Shown here: one piece after another, positions 17,609 to 26,500 of the stretch
Layout of the letters: each line of letters opens with the position of its first letter
Position numbering within the stretch: the first letter of the stretch is position 1
DNA from: Acetobacterium wieringae
GTDB lineage: Bacteria; Bacillota; Clostridia; Eubacteriales; Eubacteriaceae
Length of the DNA stretch: 64,000 bases
Reading direction: 5' to 3'
Assembly: GCF_001766835.1 (NCBI RefSeq)
Contig: NZ_LKEU01000027.1
Span: 186,001 to 250,000, forward strand
Notes under the pieces: model-generated
Told to the model about the DNA's origin: nothing
Databases searched by the model: none
Seen by the model: only the letters and a program-made list of their open reading frames with translations
Made by a program: the position numbers and the translations under genes

Positions 17609-20600
17609 GTGGAGATAATACCGTATCTGGTTTCATTTATATTTTTTGTGATTGGCGGCAGCTATGTTTTTTTTGGCAGCAATATTGTTTTGACTAATTC
17701 AAAAGAGAAAAGCAACCGTCTTTTTTTTGTGTTGTGTACATTCCTAAGCGTTTGGGCTTTCGCATTTGCTCTGGCGGTACCGGCACCGGATTTGGAAAGC
17801 TGTTTATTCTGGCGCCGGGTATCGGCATTGGGGTGGGCGACCTTTCCGGGGCTGCTGTTTCATTATTTTCTGGCGCTAACCCAGCGCAACAAGCTGTTAA
17901 AACAATGGTGGCTTTATTTTTTGATCTACATACCGGCAGCAGTTTTAATTTATGTGTTCTCCCTGTCACGGGACTTAGCAATTATTCAATATAATTTAAC
18001 GAACACTCCCTTTGGCTGGATCAATACCCCAGGGAATAACGGCTGGGATCGGCTGTATGATTTATACTATTTTGGTGGTATTTTGTTAGGGCTGGTGTTA
18101 TTGATTGATTGGATCAGAAATACAAAAAATCCACAATATAAAAAACAGGGCCGCTATATTTTGCTGTGCTTTTCAGTTTCTCTGGCAGTAGCAGTTGTTT
18201 TTAAAGTCATCAGTCAGTTGTTTTCACTGATGTCAATCCTCCAAATACTGCCAAACATTATGTATATCGTGACGTTGAGTATCTTTTTTTCAATCAAAAA
18301 ATACGGCCTGGTGAAGATGAAACCCGTCAGTACCTACGAAATGATCTTAAACAACCGCACCCGTGAACAGATCTATAACTATCTGACGGTGGTCTTTATT
18401 GCCGGAAGTCTGCTGAATATTATTTCCCAGTATTTTATGGCCAGCTCCGATGAGCTCACCGCCATTCTCCGCTTTAGCAGCCTGCTACTACTGGTTGGGC
18501 TGGTGATTCAGATTACCCAGCGGAGCAATCGTTTAAGAAAGCATCAGAATAAGATCATTATGGTGATACTGGTAGCTGCCATTCCGTTGATTACCCTTCG
18601 GTTTATCAGCTCAGCCAGTCTGACAGTATGGGCTTTTCCCTTTATTTTAATTATTATGGCCCTTGTATTTAATAACCGGATTGCTATCGTGGGAATCACG
18701 GTGTCGATTTTTTTGACCCAGATTCTGGTCTTTATCATCATGCCGCAGGCGATTGTGGTGATTGACAGCAACGAGCATGTGGTCAGAATTGGATTGTTTG
18801 GTATCGGTATCTGGGTGGCCTTTTTTGTCAACTCTTTGTATGTTCAGCGACTAAAAGAAAATACCGAGCAAATTAAGATTCAGAAAATGATTGCGCAAAT
18901 TTCCGCAGAGTTCCTGACGGTCAGTAGTGAGAATTTTGAAACCATCACCAATAAATGGCTGGAAAAAAGCGGCGAAGCTTTTGATATGGATCGGGCCTGT
19001 CTGTGCTTTTTCAGTCTGGATAAGACAAATTTCAGTTGTACCGATGAATGGTGCCGAGAAGGGCTAAAACCGCAAAAGCATTGTCATCAGGAGATGCCGG
19101 TGGCAAATGCTCCGGCCTGGATTAAGCGGATACTTGCCAATCAGGTGGTGCATTGTTTTGAGCAAGCGAATCAATCAGGGGAAAAACAGGAAGAACAAAA
19201 AATATGCGGCAACAGCAATGTAACCATGGCCATTCCCATTTCCTGCCGGGGGGGCGATGTTCGGGGATTTTTAGTATTTTGTTTGTCCCGAGAAGTTGCA
19301 GTCATTGATGATCGTTATGCGGATATGTTGGAAATCATCGCCAATCTGCTGGCAGATGCGATGTCAAAGATTCAGTCCGAACGGGAAATCCGGTATCGGG
19401 CCTACTATGACCAACTGACCGGATTACCAAATCGATTGTTGTTAGGTGAACGCATCGCAAAACAAATCGAGGTATCCCGGACAACCGAAAAGATGATCGG
19501 GTTCATCTATCTGGATATTGACAGCTTCAGAACCGTTAACGATATGATGGGGCATGAAGGAGGGGACAAATTACTGATCCAGGTCAGCCAGAAGCTGGCC
19601 CAAACGATCAAAAAAACCGACACAGTTTGCCGCTTTGAAGGGGATGAATTTGTCATTATGCTTAACAACATCGCCCGGGAAAAAGAGGTGCTAAAGGTAG
19701 CTAACCGAATCATTGGTTTATTCAAGTATCCCTTTATAGTCAACGGCCAGGAATTTTATATTGCGGCTAATGCCGGTATTGCTATTTTTCCCAAGGATGG
19801 GGAAACCGCCGAGGAACTGATTAAGAATGCCGACATTGCCATGTATAAGGCTAAGGATAAGGGCAAAAATAATTACGTACTGTGTTCAAACACCATATAT
19901 GAGGAGGTAGAATTTAAGAATAAACTCATCAGTCATTTGTATCATGCCTTGGACAATAATGAATTGCGGGTTTATTATCAACCCCAGATTTCTCTGGAAA
20001 CCGGTAAAATTGTTGCCGTTGAGGCGTTGTTGAGATGGCAGCATCCGGAGCTGGGGTTGATTCCGCCGAAGGTAATTATTCCCCTGGCGGAACAAACCGG
20101 GCTGATCAATCCCATTGGGGAATGGGTATTAAAAACAGCCTGTCTGCAAAATAAAAGTTGGCAGGACATGGGGCTAGCTCATGTTCGAATTGCGGTAAAT
20201 GTCTCGGCCACCCAATTTCGCAATCCGCTGTTAATCAATCAAATTCAAAAATTACTCAAAGAAACAGAGCTGAAACCCAAATATCTGGAACTGGAATTGA
20301 CTGAGAGTATTGCCATCAACAGAGCCAACTATGTGATTAGGGTATTGAACCGACTAAAAAAAATAGGGGTCTACATTTCGATTGATGATTTTGGCACTGA
20401 ATATTCTTCGCTGAGCCGTCTGAAACTGTTGCCGATTGATCAGTTAAAAATAGATAAGCAGTTTATTGATGGGATTGTTGGGAATGAAAAAGATCAGGCC
20501 ATTGTTAATACGATCATCCAGCTGGCTAAAAATTTAGGCATTGCTGTCATTGCTGAAGGTGCGGAAACCATCGAACAGGTCAATTTTCTAAAAGAAAACC

Positions 20601-20698
20601 ACTGTGATACGGTTCAGGGCTTTTACTACCATAAGCCAATGCAGGCAGTGGAAATCGAGGCGGTGCTACGACAGCAAATAAACATCAGAGGTCTTTGA
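17609..20698 (+). CDS. Membrane GGDEF-EAL protein (c-di-GMP phosphodiesterase or dual enzyme)
   Basis: A 1029-aa protein starting at GTG with AAGGAG upstream. It has two hydrophobic blocks (about 1-235 and 265-410, with roughly 7 and 5-6 segments), then a GAF-like region (about 430-590), a GGDEF domain and an EAL domain. The GGDEF signature is degenerate (EGDEF at 677-681). The EAL domain retains E-A-L-L-R (805-809), the conserved Asn in NVSATQF, the DDFGTEYS loop, LKIDKQF and AEGAET, so phosphodiesterase activity is expected. The GGDEF domain may be a GTP sensor. Its last 14 bp overlap the convergent NTPase gene. Confidence 0.9.
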   Translation: MEIIPYLVSFIFFVIGGSYVFFGSNIVLTNSKEKSNRLFFVLCTFLSVWAFAFALAVPAPDLESCLFWRRVSALGWATFPGLLFHYFLALTQRNKLLKQWWLYFLIYIPAAVLIYVFSLSRDLAIIQYNLTNTPFGWINTPGNNGWDRLYDLYYFGGILLGLVLLIDWIRNTKNPQYKKQGRYILLCFSVSLAVAVVFKVISQLFSLMSILQILPNIMYIVTLSIFFSIKKYGLVKMKPVSTYEMILNNRTREQIYNYLTVVFIAGSLLNIISQYFMASSDELTAILRFSSLLLLVGLVIQITQRSNRLRKHQNKIIMVILVAAIPLITLRFISSASLTVWAFPFILIIMALVFNNRIAIVGITVSIFLTQILVFIIMPQAIVVIDSNEHVVRIGLFGIGIWVAFFVNSLYVQRLKENTEQIKIQKMIAQISAEFLTVSSENFETITNKWLEKSGEAFDMDRACLCFFSLDKTNFSCTDEWCREGLKPQKHCHQEMPVANAPAWIKRILANQVVHCFEQANQSGEKQEEQKICGNSNVTMAIPISCRGGDVRGFLVFCLSREVAVIDDRYADMLEIIANLLADAMSKIQSEREIRYRAYYDQLTGLPNRLLLGERIAKQIEVSRTTEKMIGFIYLDIDSFRTVNDMMGHEGGDKLLIQVSQKLAQTIKKTDTVCRFEGDEFVIMLNNIAREKEVLKVANRIIGLFKYPFIVNGQEFYIAANAGIAIFPKDGETAEELIKNADIAMYKAKDKGKNNYVLCSNTIYEEVEFKNKLISHLYHALDNNELRVYYQPQISLETGKIVAVEALLRWQHPELGLIPPKVIIPLAEQTGLINPIGEWVLKTACLQNKSWQDMGLAHVRIAVNVSATQFRNPLLINQIQKLLKETELKPKYLELELTESIAINRANYVIRVLNRLKKIGVYISIDDFGTEYSSLSRLKLLPIDQLKIDKQFIDGIVGNEKDQAIVNTIIQLAKNLGIAVIAEGAETIEQVNFLKENHCDTVQGFYYHKPMQAVEIEAVLRQQINIRGL

Positions 20699-21218
20699 AA
20701 CTGCCCCTTTGGAGGTAATAATTGACAAGGTAAGCGGGGAGATCATTACGATTTTCGTAGGTAACGGTGATTAGTGTTACCTTGTTGTGGTTTCGAATCG
20801 TATCCGTCCAACCGTTGCTATCGCATTTTATCACCCCTAAAACAGGCTTGTCGCCATCCAGGGTATTTATAATTTCACGCTGAAAGGTAAGGGCATTGCG
20901 TTCAAGATTTCCGCACTCATCCATGATAATCATGGTAGCATTGGCTTTGGCTCTCTGGATCAGGGCAACACCATCGGTATTGAATCGAGCGTCATCAACT
21001 TGTGGTAAACAATCCTTCTTAAAAATAGCAATACCGTGATCGGTGCTGAAAAATTTGGGTTCAGCAGCGCCATTTAGATACAGTAACCGATCTTGAAAAC
21101 GTCGATCCGGACCAAAATAAGTTTTAAAACCACCGTAGGTCTGATTTAACTGCCCCAGGGTTCGGCGGATAATGGTGCTTTTTCCGACTTGGATCGGGCC
21201 GGTTAAAAAGATATGCAT
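20685..21218 (-). CDS. P-loop NTPase, THEP1/NTPase_1-like
   Basis: A 177-aa protein starting directly with a Walker A (GPIQVGKST, residues 7-15). A Walker B-like MIIMDECG lies near the middle. Overall form resembles the NTPase_1 (THEP1) family of small nucleoside triphosphatases. It is the last of five tightly packed genes: its ATG directly abuts the methyltransferase stop. Its 3' end overlaps the convergent GGDEF-EAL gene by 14 bp with no terminator between. The role is unknown; by context it may support nucleotide-driven assembly or a regulatory step in the metal/cofactor cassette. Confidence 0.7.
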   Translation of the reverse strand: MHIFLTGPIQVGKSTIIRRTLGQLNQTYGGFKTYFGPDRRFQDRLLYLNGAAEPKFFSTDHGIAIFKKDCLPQVDDARFNTDGVALIQRAKANATMIIMDECGNLERNALTFQREIINTLDGDKPVLGVIKCDSNGWTDTIRNHNKVTLITVTYENRNDLPAYLVNYYLQRGSFKDL

Positions 21219-21920
21219 TTATTGACACCTCCCTTCGATTTCAAAAATCCCCAATGATTTCTTTTTGGGAAGGTAGAAGGGGTAGTCAGTCTGATTGGTT
21301 TCAACCAGATTTTGCGATAGAAAACGGTGCAGATCTGCCTCAGTGACTTTGGGATAGTTTTTGCGGACAAACTGTTTTCCTTCTTCAAAGGAAGCAAGTG
21401 GCTGGCCAAATTCAAACGTGATTTCAGTAACGGAATAGGGGATGCTTTTCTTATCTAAGGCAGCAGCAACCAGGTCACAGGTGTTTTTGTGAAAGGATTT
21501 ATATTTTTCTATTGATGAATGGTTGGCGCTCTTTTGATTTACGACAGAAATTTGCTTGCGACAGTAGGGTAGGAATTTTTCGGGTTCACGACTGCCAAAA
21601 AAGCTGGTATAGATGACATCCCACGTATTTTGTATGTCATCACAATTTAGCAGGCGGGGCTCAATATTGGTAATTCTTTGTTTGGCAATGGTTGTCTTTA
21701 GAGAATTGAGGGCAAATTCATTAATATCAATGCAGGTGATATGGTCGATATGTTTGCTTAATTCCAGATCGATCAGGCCCAGTCCACAACCAATGTCGCA
21801 TAAAGTGGTATAGCCGTTTAAACTGGGGGCAATAAAATCGGCAATGTTTTTAAAAAATTGCGAGTATGCATTGGCGTCCTGATACCATTTAATTGTTGTC
21901 GGATCCCAGCTGAAATTCAT
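21219..21920 (-). CDS. Class I SAM-dependent methyltransferase of unknown substrate
   Basis: A 233-aa protein with a clear SAM-binding motif I (DIGCGLG, 42-48), an acidic residue at the end of strand 2 (CIDIN) and a motif IV-like LLNCDD region. It resembles small-molecule or peptide methyltransferases rather than rRNA enzymes, but the substrate cannot be assigned. The start codon overlaps the stop of the DUF364-like gene by 4 bp. Its place between a DUF364-like protein and an NTPase suggests methylation of a metal ligand or cofactor (inference). Confidence 0.75.
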   Translation of the reverse strand: MNFSWDPTTIKWYQDANAYSQFFKNIADFIAPSLNGYTTLCDIGCGLGLIDLELSKHIDHITCIDINEFALNSLKTTIAKQRITNIEPRLLNCDDIQNTWDVIYTSFFGSREPEKFLPYCRKQISVVNQKSANHSSIEKYKSFHKNTCDLVAAALDKKSIPYSVTEITFEFGQPLASFEEGKQFVRKNYPKVTEADLHRFLSQNLVETNQTDYPFYLPKKKSLGIFEIEGRCQ

Positions 21921-22693
21921 TGCGTCTTCACCTTCGCTTCTCTTTTAAAAGCCACCTTTTGACCAGTGACAGAAATCTTGACATTTTCAGCCCCGGCGGC
22001 AATCCGGGCGGCCCGCAAATTGTCTTTGACCATAAATCCGGATAGCTCACCGACGCCAAAGTTAAATAATGCTGGAGCCAGGGGCGTTCCGGGCCCAACA
22101 ATGGTAATGCGTCGGGCATTTTTTGACAGCTCCAGAAAGCGCGGTAGGGTCTTATCAAGCAGGGCTGCACAAGTAATATAGACATAGTCGCAGTCCGGTA
22201 GGATATATTCACTGGCCGAGATGGGGTAATCACCAGACTCCGGGTTCCATTCGATAATCGAAAAATCACAAACCGGTGCCATCAGCTTTTCAATGTAGGG
22301 GAAATGGCCGACCACTGCGACTTTTTTATCCTTAATATCGTTTTGGCACATAATAAAAGGATCAAAGTTACGATCCTCCACCCGCGGCTTGTCTGAAAAT
22401 TCAATGCCATTGGCTCGGGCAATTTGGGGGTTGTTGTAATAGGCATTGATAGCCGCAATGCCCACGGCTGCCTCAACAAAATTCCAGGATTTTGCACAGC
22501 TGGCAACCTCCCGTAAGGGCAGGCCCAGCATGTTTTTTGTCAACATCGGTAGCCGGGTTTCGCAAAGCCGGGGTGATGCGATTCCGACACCGTTACCGCT
22601 GCGGACATAGGCCCGTTTTTTTCCGCAGATCAACTCATCAACTCCATAATTTTCTGGGATGCCATCAATCAGGGCATCGTATAATTCCCACAT
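21917..22693 (-). CDS. DUF4213/DUF364-like putative heavy-metal chelation protein
   Basis: A 258-aa protein. The N-terminal part (about 1-90) matches the style of DUF4213, and the remainder resembles DUF364, a Rossmann-like domain annotated as putative heavy-metal chelation (VAVVGHFPYIEKL, TIVGPGTPLAPALF). Three Cys lie in the first 90 residues and three further on. Such genes are often seen near FecBCD-type transporters in anaerobes, as here. It overlaps the methyltransferase by 4 bp and lies 12 bp after the ABC ATPase. A role in binding or delivering a metal or metallocofactor is likely but unproven. Confidence 0.75.
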   Translation of the reverse strand: MWELYDALIDGIPENYGVDELICGKKRAYVRSGNGVGIASPRLCETRLPMLTKNMLGLPLREVASCAKSWNFVEAAVGIAAINAYYNNPQIARANGIEFSDKPRVEDRNFDPFIMCQNDIKDKKVAVVGHFPYIEKLMAPVCDFSIIEWNPESGDYPISASEYILPDCDYVYITCAALLDKTLPRFLELSKNARRITIVGPGTPLAPALFNFGVGELSGFMVKDNLRAARIAAGAENVKISVTGQKVAFKREAKVKTQ

Positions 22694-22705
22694 AAGCGAC
22701 TCTCC

Positions 22706-23731
22706 TTACAGATTTATTAATTCTTTGGTTATCAAATCACCACTACGCAAATGATTTCGCAGTTTGAGTAGCTGATTATCCAGTTTTTCGATCAGCGCCA
22801 GGCTTTGCCGTTCTTCCGTCGAGGTTTCAATAATTCGGTCAATACCACCGTTTTTAATAATAATTCGTTTGTCAGCATTGAGTGCCAGTAGCGGATCATG
22901 GGTTGATACGAAGATGATTTTTTCACGCTTGGCCAGCAGCATAATGGCCTTCCGGCGATCGATTCCGGCGTTTTCAATCTCATCGATTAAAACAATGGGG
23001 GAATCGCTCATGTAGGCGGTGTCGGCAATCATCAGGGCCCGGGACTGTCCGCCGCTGAGCTGGGTGACCTTGGTATCATCAGAAAACGTCTCCCCGGCCA
23101 GATCATTGGCACATAAAAAACACGTTTCCACCACCTCATTTACATTGGGAGACAACCGGCATTTAGCGTGCATTTCCAGAAATTCCCGGACCGTCAGATC
23201 CATCACAAAATTCATATTCTGGGAAAGCTGGGCCACCAGTTTGCCATCCATTTCAAAACGTTGGGTGTCATCCAGCGGCTGATTATTAATCATTATCTGA
23301 CGCCGGGTAGGGGTGTCCCGTTGGGCCAGACATTCGATGTCATTGAGTAATCGGCTTTTTCCTGATCCGGTGGGACCGACAATACTGATGACTTCCCCGG
23401 CAGAAATGGTCAGACTGATATTTTCCGGCTGTTTTAATTTATTGATGCCGCCATTAATAGTAATTGAGGTGACCCCACCAATGGCGGATCGGGTTTCGGA
23501 AAACGTTCTTAGAAAGACGGCCAGGTTCAGCAGCAGATCATAAGGTTCCAGACCAAATTCCTCCAGAATTTCGTCTTCAACGCCCGCCAGGGCATCAAGC
23601 AGCAGCCCATCGGTGGCAAGATCGCTTAACCGATAGTTGGCTAGAAAATCCAGGGTGATCGGATAGCGTTCAATCACAAGGGCCAGATAGTCGTTATTCA
23701 GAAGAGTCATAAAATCGGAAACAGTCATCAT
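22706..23731 (-). CDS. Stand-alone ABC-type ATPase with an extra N-terminal domain
   Basis: A 341-aa protein. Residues 1-85 form an acidic helical domain faintly like DUF1858 (low confidence). The ATPase has Walker A GPTGSGKS (119-126), signature LSGGQSRAL, Walker B IVLIDEIENAG and an H-loop STHDP. There is no membrane segment and no partner permease gene, and the neighbouring FecE-like gene already supplies the transporter ATPase. It is therefore more likely a soluble chaperone, assembly or regulatory ATPase. It overlaps the GTPase gene by 4 bp, so equimolar translation is likely. Confidence 0.75.
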   Translation of the reverse strand: MMTVSDFMTLLNNDYLALVIERYPITLDFLANYRLSDLATDGLLLDALAGVEDEILEEFGLEPYDLLLNLAVFLRTFSETRSAIGGVTSITINGGINKLKQPENISLTISAGEVISIVGPTGSGKSRLLNDIECLAQRDTPTRRQIMINNQPLDDTQRFEMDGKLVAQLSQNMNFVMDLTVREFLEMHAKCRLSPNVNEVVETCFLCANDLAGETFSDDTKVTQLSGGQSRALMIADTAYMSDSPIVLIDEIENAGIDRRKAIMLLAKREKIIFVSTHDPLLALNADKRIIIKNGGIDRIIETSTEERQSLALIEKLDNQLLKLRNHLRSGDLITKELINL

Positions 23732-24417
23732 TTTTTAAACTCCATTTTTTTTAGCATGCCCCGCTGGTGGGGCTCCCCAATTCGGGTTTCGCCGGTGCAA
23801 TAGGAACAAACCGCCGCCGGGGTGGTAAAGCGCAGCCGCATGTCCCGGATGGTGTCAATCTCCAGGGCATTTTTCAGGTGTTTAGCCAGCATAAAAGTCC
23901 CCTGGCCGGTGATGCCATTGATAAAAATAATCCGGGCGGTTAAATTGACCTGTTTGATGTTAAAGGCAAAGACTTCACGCTCGGCCTGAGAAACAATATC
24001 TCCCTTGGTGACAACGACAATGTCGGCGAATTTTAACATCGGACCGATTTTGCGGGGCGTATTGACCCCGGATAAATTATCAATGACGCAGATCGAAGCA
24101 ATGCTGTTGATATAAGGGGAGCAGCGGTTACAGAGACCGGCACTTTCAGTAATCAACAGTTTAAAGCCGGACTCAATCCCCCATTGAACAGCGTCTTCAA
24201 TATTGCTGACAAAATAGTGATCGGGACATGTTTTCCCGGAAAAACCCATTTGAACGGGAACCTGGGCGGCCTCATAGCTTAAATTGTCGAAGGAGGTGAG
24301 ACAATCAAATTTGACCACGCCAATGCTGCCCTGGGGCATCTTAAAGGCTTCAATCAATTTTAAAATAACAGCAGTCTTGCCGGAGGAGGGTGGTCCGGCG
24401 ATGGTGATTAATTTCAT
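23728..24417 (-). CDS. CxxC-rich GTPase, HypB/CobW-like metallochaperone candidate
   Basis: A 229-aa protein. The start at 24417 is chosen because GAAGGT lies just upstream; an upstream in-frame ATG adds 10 residues. The G domain has Walker A GPPSSGKT (8-15), a central ITESAG switch region and a TKGD guanine motif (137-140). Two CxxC pairs stand out: Cys96/Cys99 next to the switch, and Cys204/Cys207 near the C-terminus. This resembles metallochaperone GTPases such as HypB and CobW but lacks a His-rich metal store. It is the first of five coupled genes downstream of a FecBCD-type transporter. GTP-driven metal delivery is the leading hypothesis. Confidence 0.75.
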   Translation of the reverse strand: MKLITIAGPPSSGKTAVILKLIEAFKMPQGSIGVVKFDCLTSFDNLSYEAAQVPVQMGFSGKTCPDHYFVSNIEDAVQWGIESGFKLLITESAGLCNRCSPYINSIASICVIDNLSGVNTPRKIGPMLKFADIVVVTKGDIVSQAEREVFAFNIKQVNLTARIIFINGITGQGTFMLAKHLKNALEIDTIRDMRLRFTTPAAVCSYCTGETRIGEPHQRGMLKKMEFKK

Positions 24418-24478
24418 TTCGTTACCTTCTTTATCTTTGCTTATCATGACGTGTAAGGGGTCACAGACCCTTATTTTT

Positions 24479-24514
24479 TAAAACGGCAAAGCAGCGGGGT
24501 GGCTGCTTTGCCGT
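24479..24514 (-). terminator. Terminator between the transporter genes and the GTPase cassette
   Basis: A 13-bp perfect stem (24483-24495 with 24502-24514) is followed, leftward, by only four T. Some readthrough into the cassette is plausible because no clear promoter follows. A second small hairpin lies at about 24455-24475. Confidence 0.7.
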
Positions 24515-24527
24515 ATCAGTGGTGGAA

Positions 24528-25610
24528 TTATTTGGCTGTTTTACCCAGTGAATTAGCAACCAGTTTAGTGTACTGATCCTGGGTTAAATCGGTGTGGTAG
24601 AACAATTTGTAATATTCAGCGGCTTTTTTATAGCCATCATATTGAGCCTGATCGGGATATAATAACTGAGTCATCCAGATCATCCCCATCAAACGGTTAA
24701 CGGATGGCGGGCTGCCCATCCAGTTATAGGGGCCATTGGGGACTTCATAATAAGTGCCGTTTTTAATGGCCTTAAGATTCTGCCAGGCTTCGCTGGTTGC
24801 CACGGCGCTGTAAGCACTGCCGGGGGCAAAAATAATGACATCCGGATCCCACAGCATCAGCTGCTCCATATCCACCGGGTTGCCGGTGCCTTTGCTGGAA
24901 ATATCACTGACAACCGCCACATTATTGCTGAGGGCATCAATTACTTCAGCATGGAAAGAACCCTTGGCCAGCACACTCAGGCCATCTTCGCCGGTACAGT
25001 AAACCAGTTTGGCTTTGCCGTTTTCACCAACTTTATCAATAATATTTTGGGTATCGGTATTGACCGTCTCACAGTATTTTGCCAGAACTTCGGCTTCTTT
25101 TTCTTTACCAAGCAGTTTCCCTAAGGTTCGATAAGCCTCGGCCATGGTATCGATGGTTGCTTCGATGTGAACGGTTGGAATGCCGACCTGTTCCTGAATG
25201 CCATCCATATCCTCGACGATGGTGGATTTGGATTCGCCAATATCAATGATAATCTGGGGGTCGACGTTGGCAATTTCTTCAAGATTTAAATCACCCTGGC
25301 CATAAAATTGGCCTAAAACGGGCAGATCCAGGTATTGGGTGTCGATGTATTCTTGAGCAGTGGCATCCCATTTACTGGAAAGACCGACAAACATTTCCGG
25401 AGCTAAAGCAAAAAGGGCGATCTGCGCCAGCGCCCCGGAAGGGACAATCCGGGTGATTTTGGTCGGAACCTCGACCACCCGGCCAGCAGAGTCGGTAAAG
25501 CTGGTGGTGGCATTTGCTGATGCCGTGCCGGATCCGCTGCTGCCGCAGGCGGTGGCCATCGTCATCACCAGACAAACTACCAGTAATAGGGCTACAAGTT
25601 TTTTCTTCAT
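24528..25610 (-). CDS. FecB/BtuF-type ABC transporter substrate-binding lipoprotein
   Basis: A 360-aa protein with a signal peptide and a lipobox at Cys22 (TAC). It has the helical-backbone (cluster A-II, TroA/BtuF-like) substrate-binding fold. Notable are FTDSAGRVVEVP at the start of the mature domain and a GSPPSVNRLMGM region near the C-terminus. Such proteins bind siderophores, haem, cobalamin or metal complexes; the ligand here is unknown. It is co-directional with the FecE-like ATPase and the frameshifted FecCD permease. The gap of about 113 bp to the ATPase contains no obvious terminator. Confidence 0.88.
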   Translation of the reverse strand: MKKKLVALLLVVCLVMTMATACGSSGSGTASANATTSFTDSAGRVVEVPTKITRIVPSGALAQIALFALAPEMFVGLSSKWDATAQEYIDTQYLDLPVLGQFYGQGDLNLEEIANVDPQIIIDIGESKSTIVEDMDGIQEQVGIPTVHIEATIDTMAEAYRTLGKLLGKEKEAEVLAKYCETVNTDTQNIIDKVGENGKAKLVYCTGEDGLSVLAKGSFHAEVIDALSNNVAVVSDISSKGTGNPVDMEQLMLWDPDVIIFAPGSAYSAVATSEAWQNLKAIKNGTYYEVPNGPYNWMGSPPSVNRLMGMIWMTQLLYPDQAQYDGYKKAAEYYKLFYHTDLTQDQYTKLVANSLGKTAK

Positions 25611-25723
25611 TTCATTTTCTCCTCTTTAGACGTTTATGTTCTTTATATCAAAACCATTGACAATGGTTTAAAGTCAGTGTCAATCAATTCTAGAGGCTGA
25701 CCCAAGAGCGGATTACCAGATAA

Positions 25724-26500
25724 TCAGATGGCACATTTGGGAACACAGACTCTGACCCGGTCATCATAAAGGCTATTGATGGTTACCTCAGCAGCGTAGA
25801 GATTGCGAATCAGCTCTTCGGTAAAAATGTCGCCGGGTTGCCCCCAGGCGGCGATTTCACCATCTTTCATGGCCATCACCGTGTCGGAGAATAAAAAGGT
25901 CTGATCCGGATTATGGGTTGATTGGATGATCGTGTAACCTTCTTGAGCCAGGGATTTTATCTGGGTCAGAACACGGATCTGGTTGCCATAATCCAAATTG
26001 GCGGTCGGTTCATCCAGAATCAGAATTTTTGCCTTTTGCACCAGGGCCCGGGCCATCAACACCAGCTGGCGTTCACCGCCGCTTATTTGGGTATAGCCCC
26101 GCTTTTTCAGATGACTGATCCCCAGCCGTTCCAGGGCCTGTTCCACCAGTTGCAGCTGTTTTTTCCCCGGTTTTGAAATCACCGAGACCTGATGGGTGGT
26201 GCCCATCAAGACCATGTCGAAGACACTGTAGTTAAAGGACGGATAGTGGGATTGGGGGATATAGGCAACAGCTTTGGCGATATCCATAATGCTCATGGCA
26301 TTCAGGTTTTTACCATGAAGGAGTATTTGGCCGGAATACCCTTTTTGTAAACCCAGCATGCAGCGAAAAAGGGTGCTTTTGCCGACACCGTTGGCGCCCA
26401 GAATGGACAACAACTGATTTTCCTGAGCGGCAAAACTGACGTGCTTGAGAATCGGATGCGTGCCATAACTGAAGCTGAGATTTGCGACTTCAATACTCAA
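25724..26500 (-). CDS. FecE/BtuD-type ABC transporter ATPase
   Basis: A 258-aa ATPase with Walker A GANGVGKST, signature ISGGERQL, Walker B ILILDEPTANLD and H-loop QSTHNP. It energises the iron-complex/cobalamin-type importer formed with the FecCD permease and the binding protein. Its start overlaps the permease stop by 4 bp. A C-terminal stretch of about 20 residues with two Cys (RVCVPKC) extends beyond the usual domain and might sense or bind the cargo metal (speculative). Confidence 0.88.
   Translation of the reverse strand: MSIEVANLSFSYGTHPILKHVSFAAQENQLLSILGANGVGKSTLFRCMLGLQKGYSGQILLHGKNLNAMSIMDIAKAVAYIPQSHYPSFNYSVFDMVLMGTTHQVSVISKPGKKQLQLVEQALERLGISHLKKRGYTQISGGERQLVLMARALVQKAKILILDEPTANLDYGNQIRVLTQIKSLAQEGYTIIQSTHNPDQTFLFSDTVMAMKDGEIAAWGQPGDIFTEELIRNLYAAEVTINSLYDDRVRVCVPKCAI

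Noticed and set aside
23728..24417. Assignment of the GTPase as HypB
   Set aside because: No His-rich region, no hyp neighbours and a different Cys arrangement; only a general resemblance remains.
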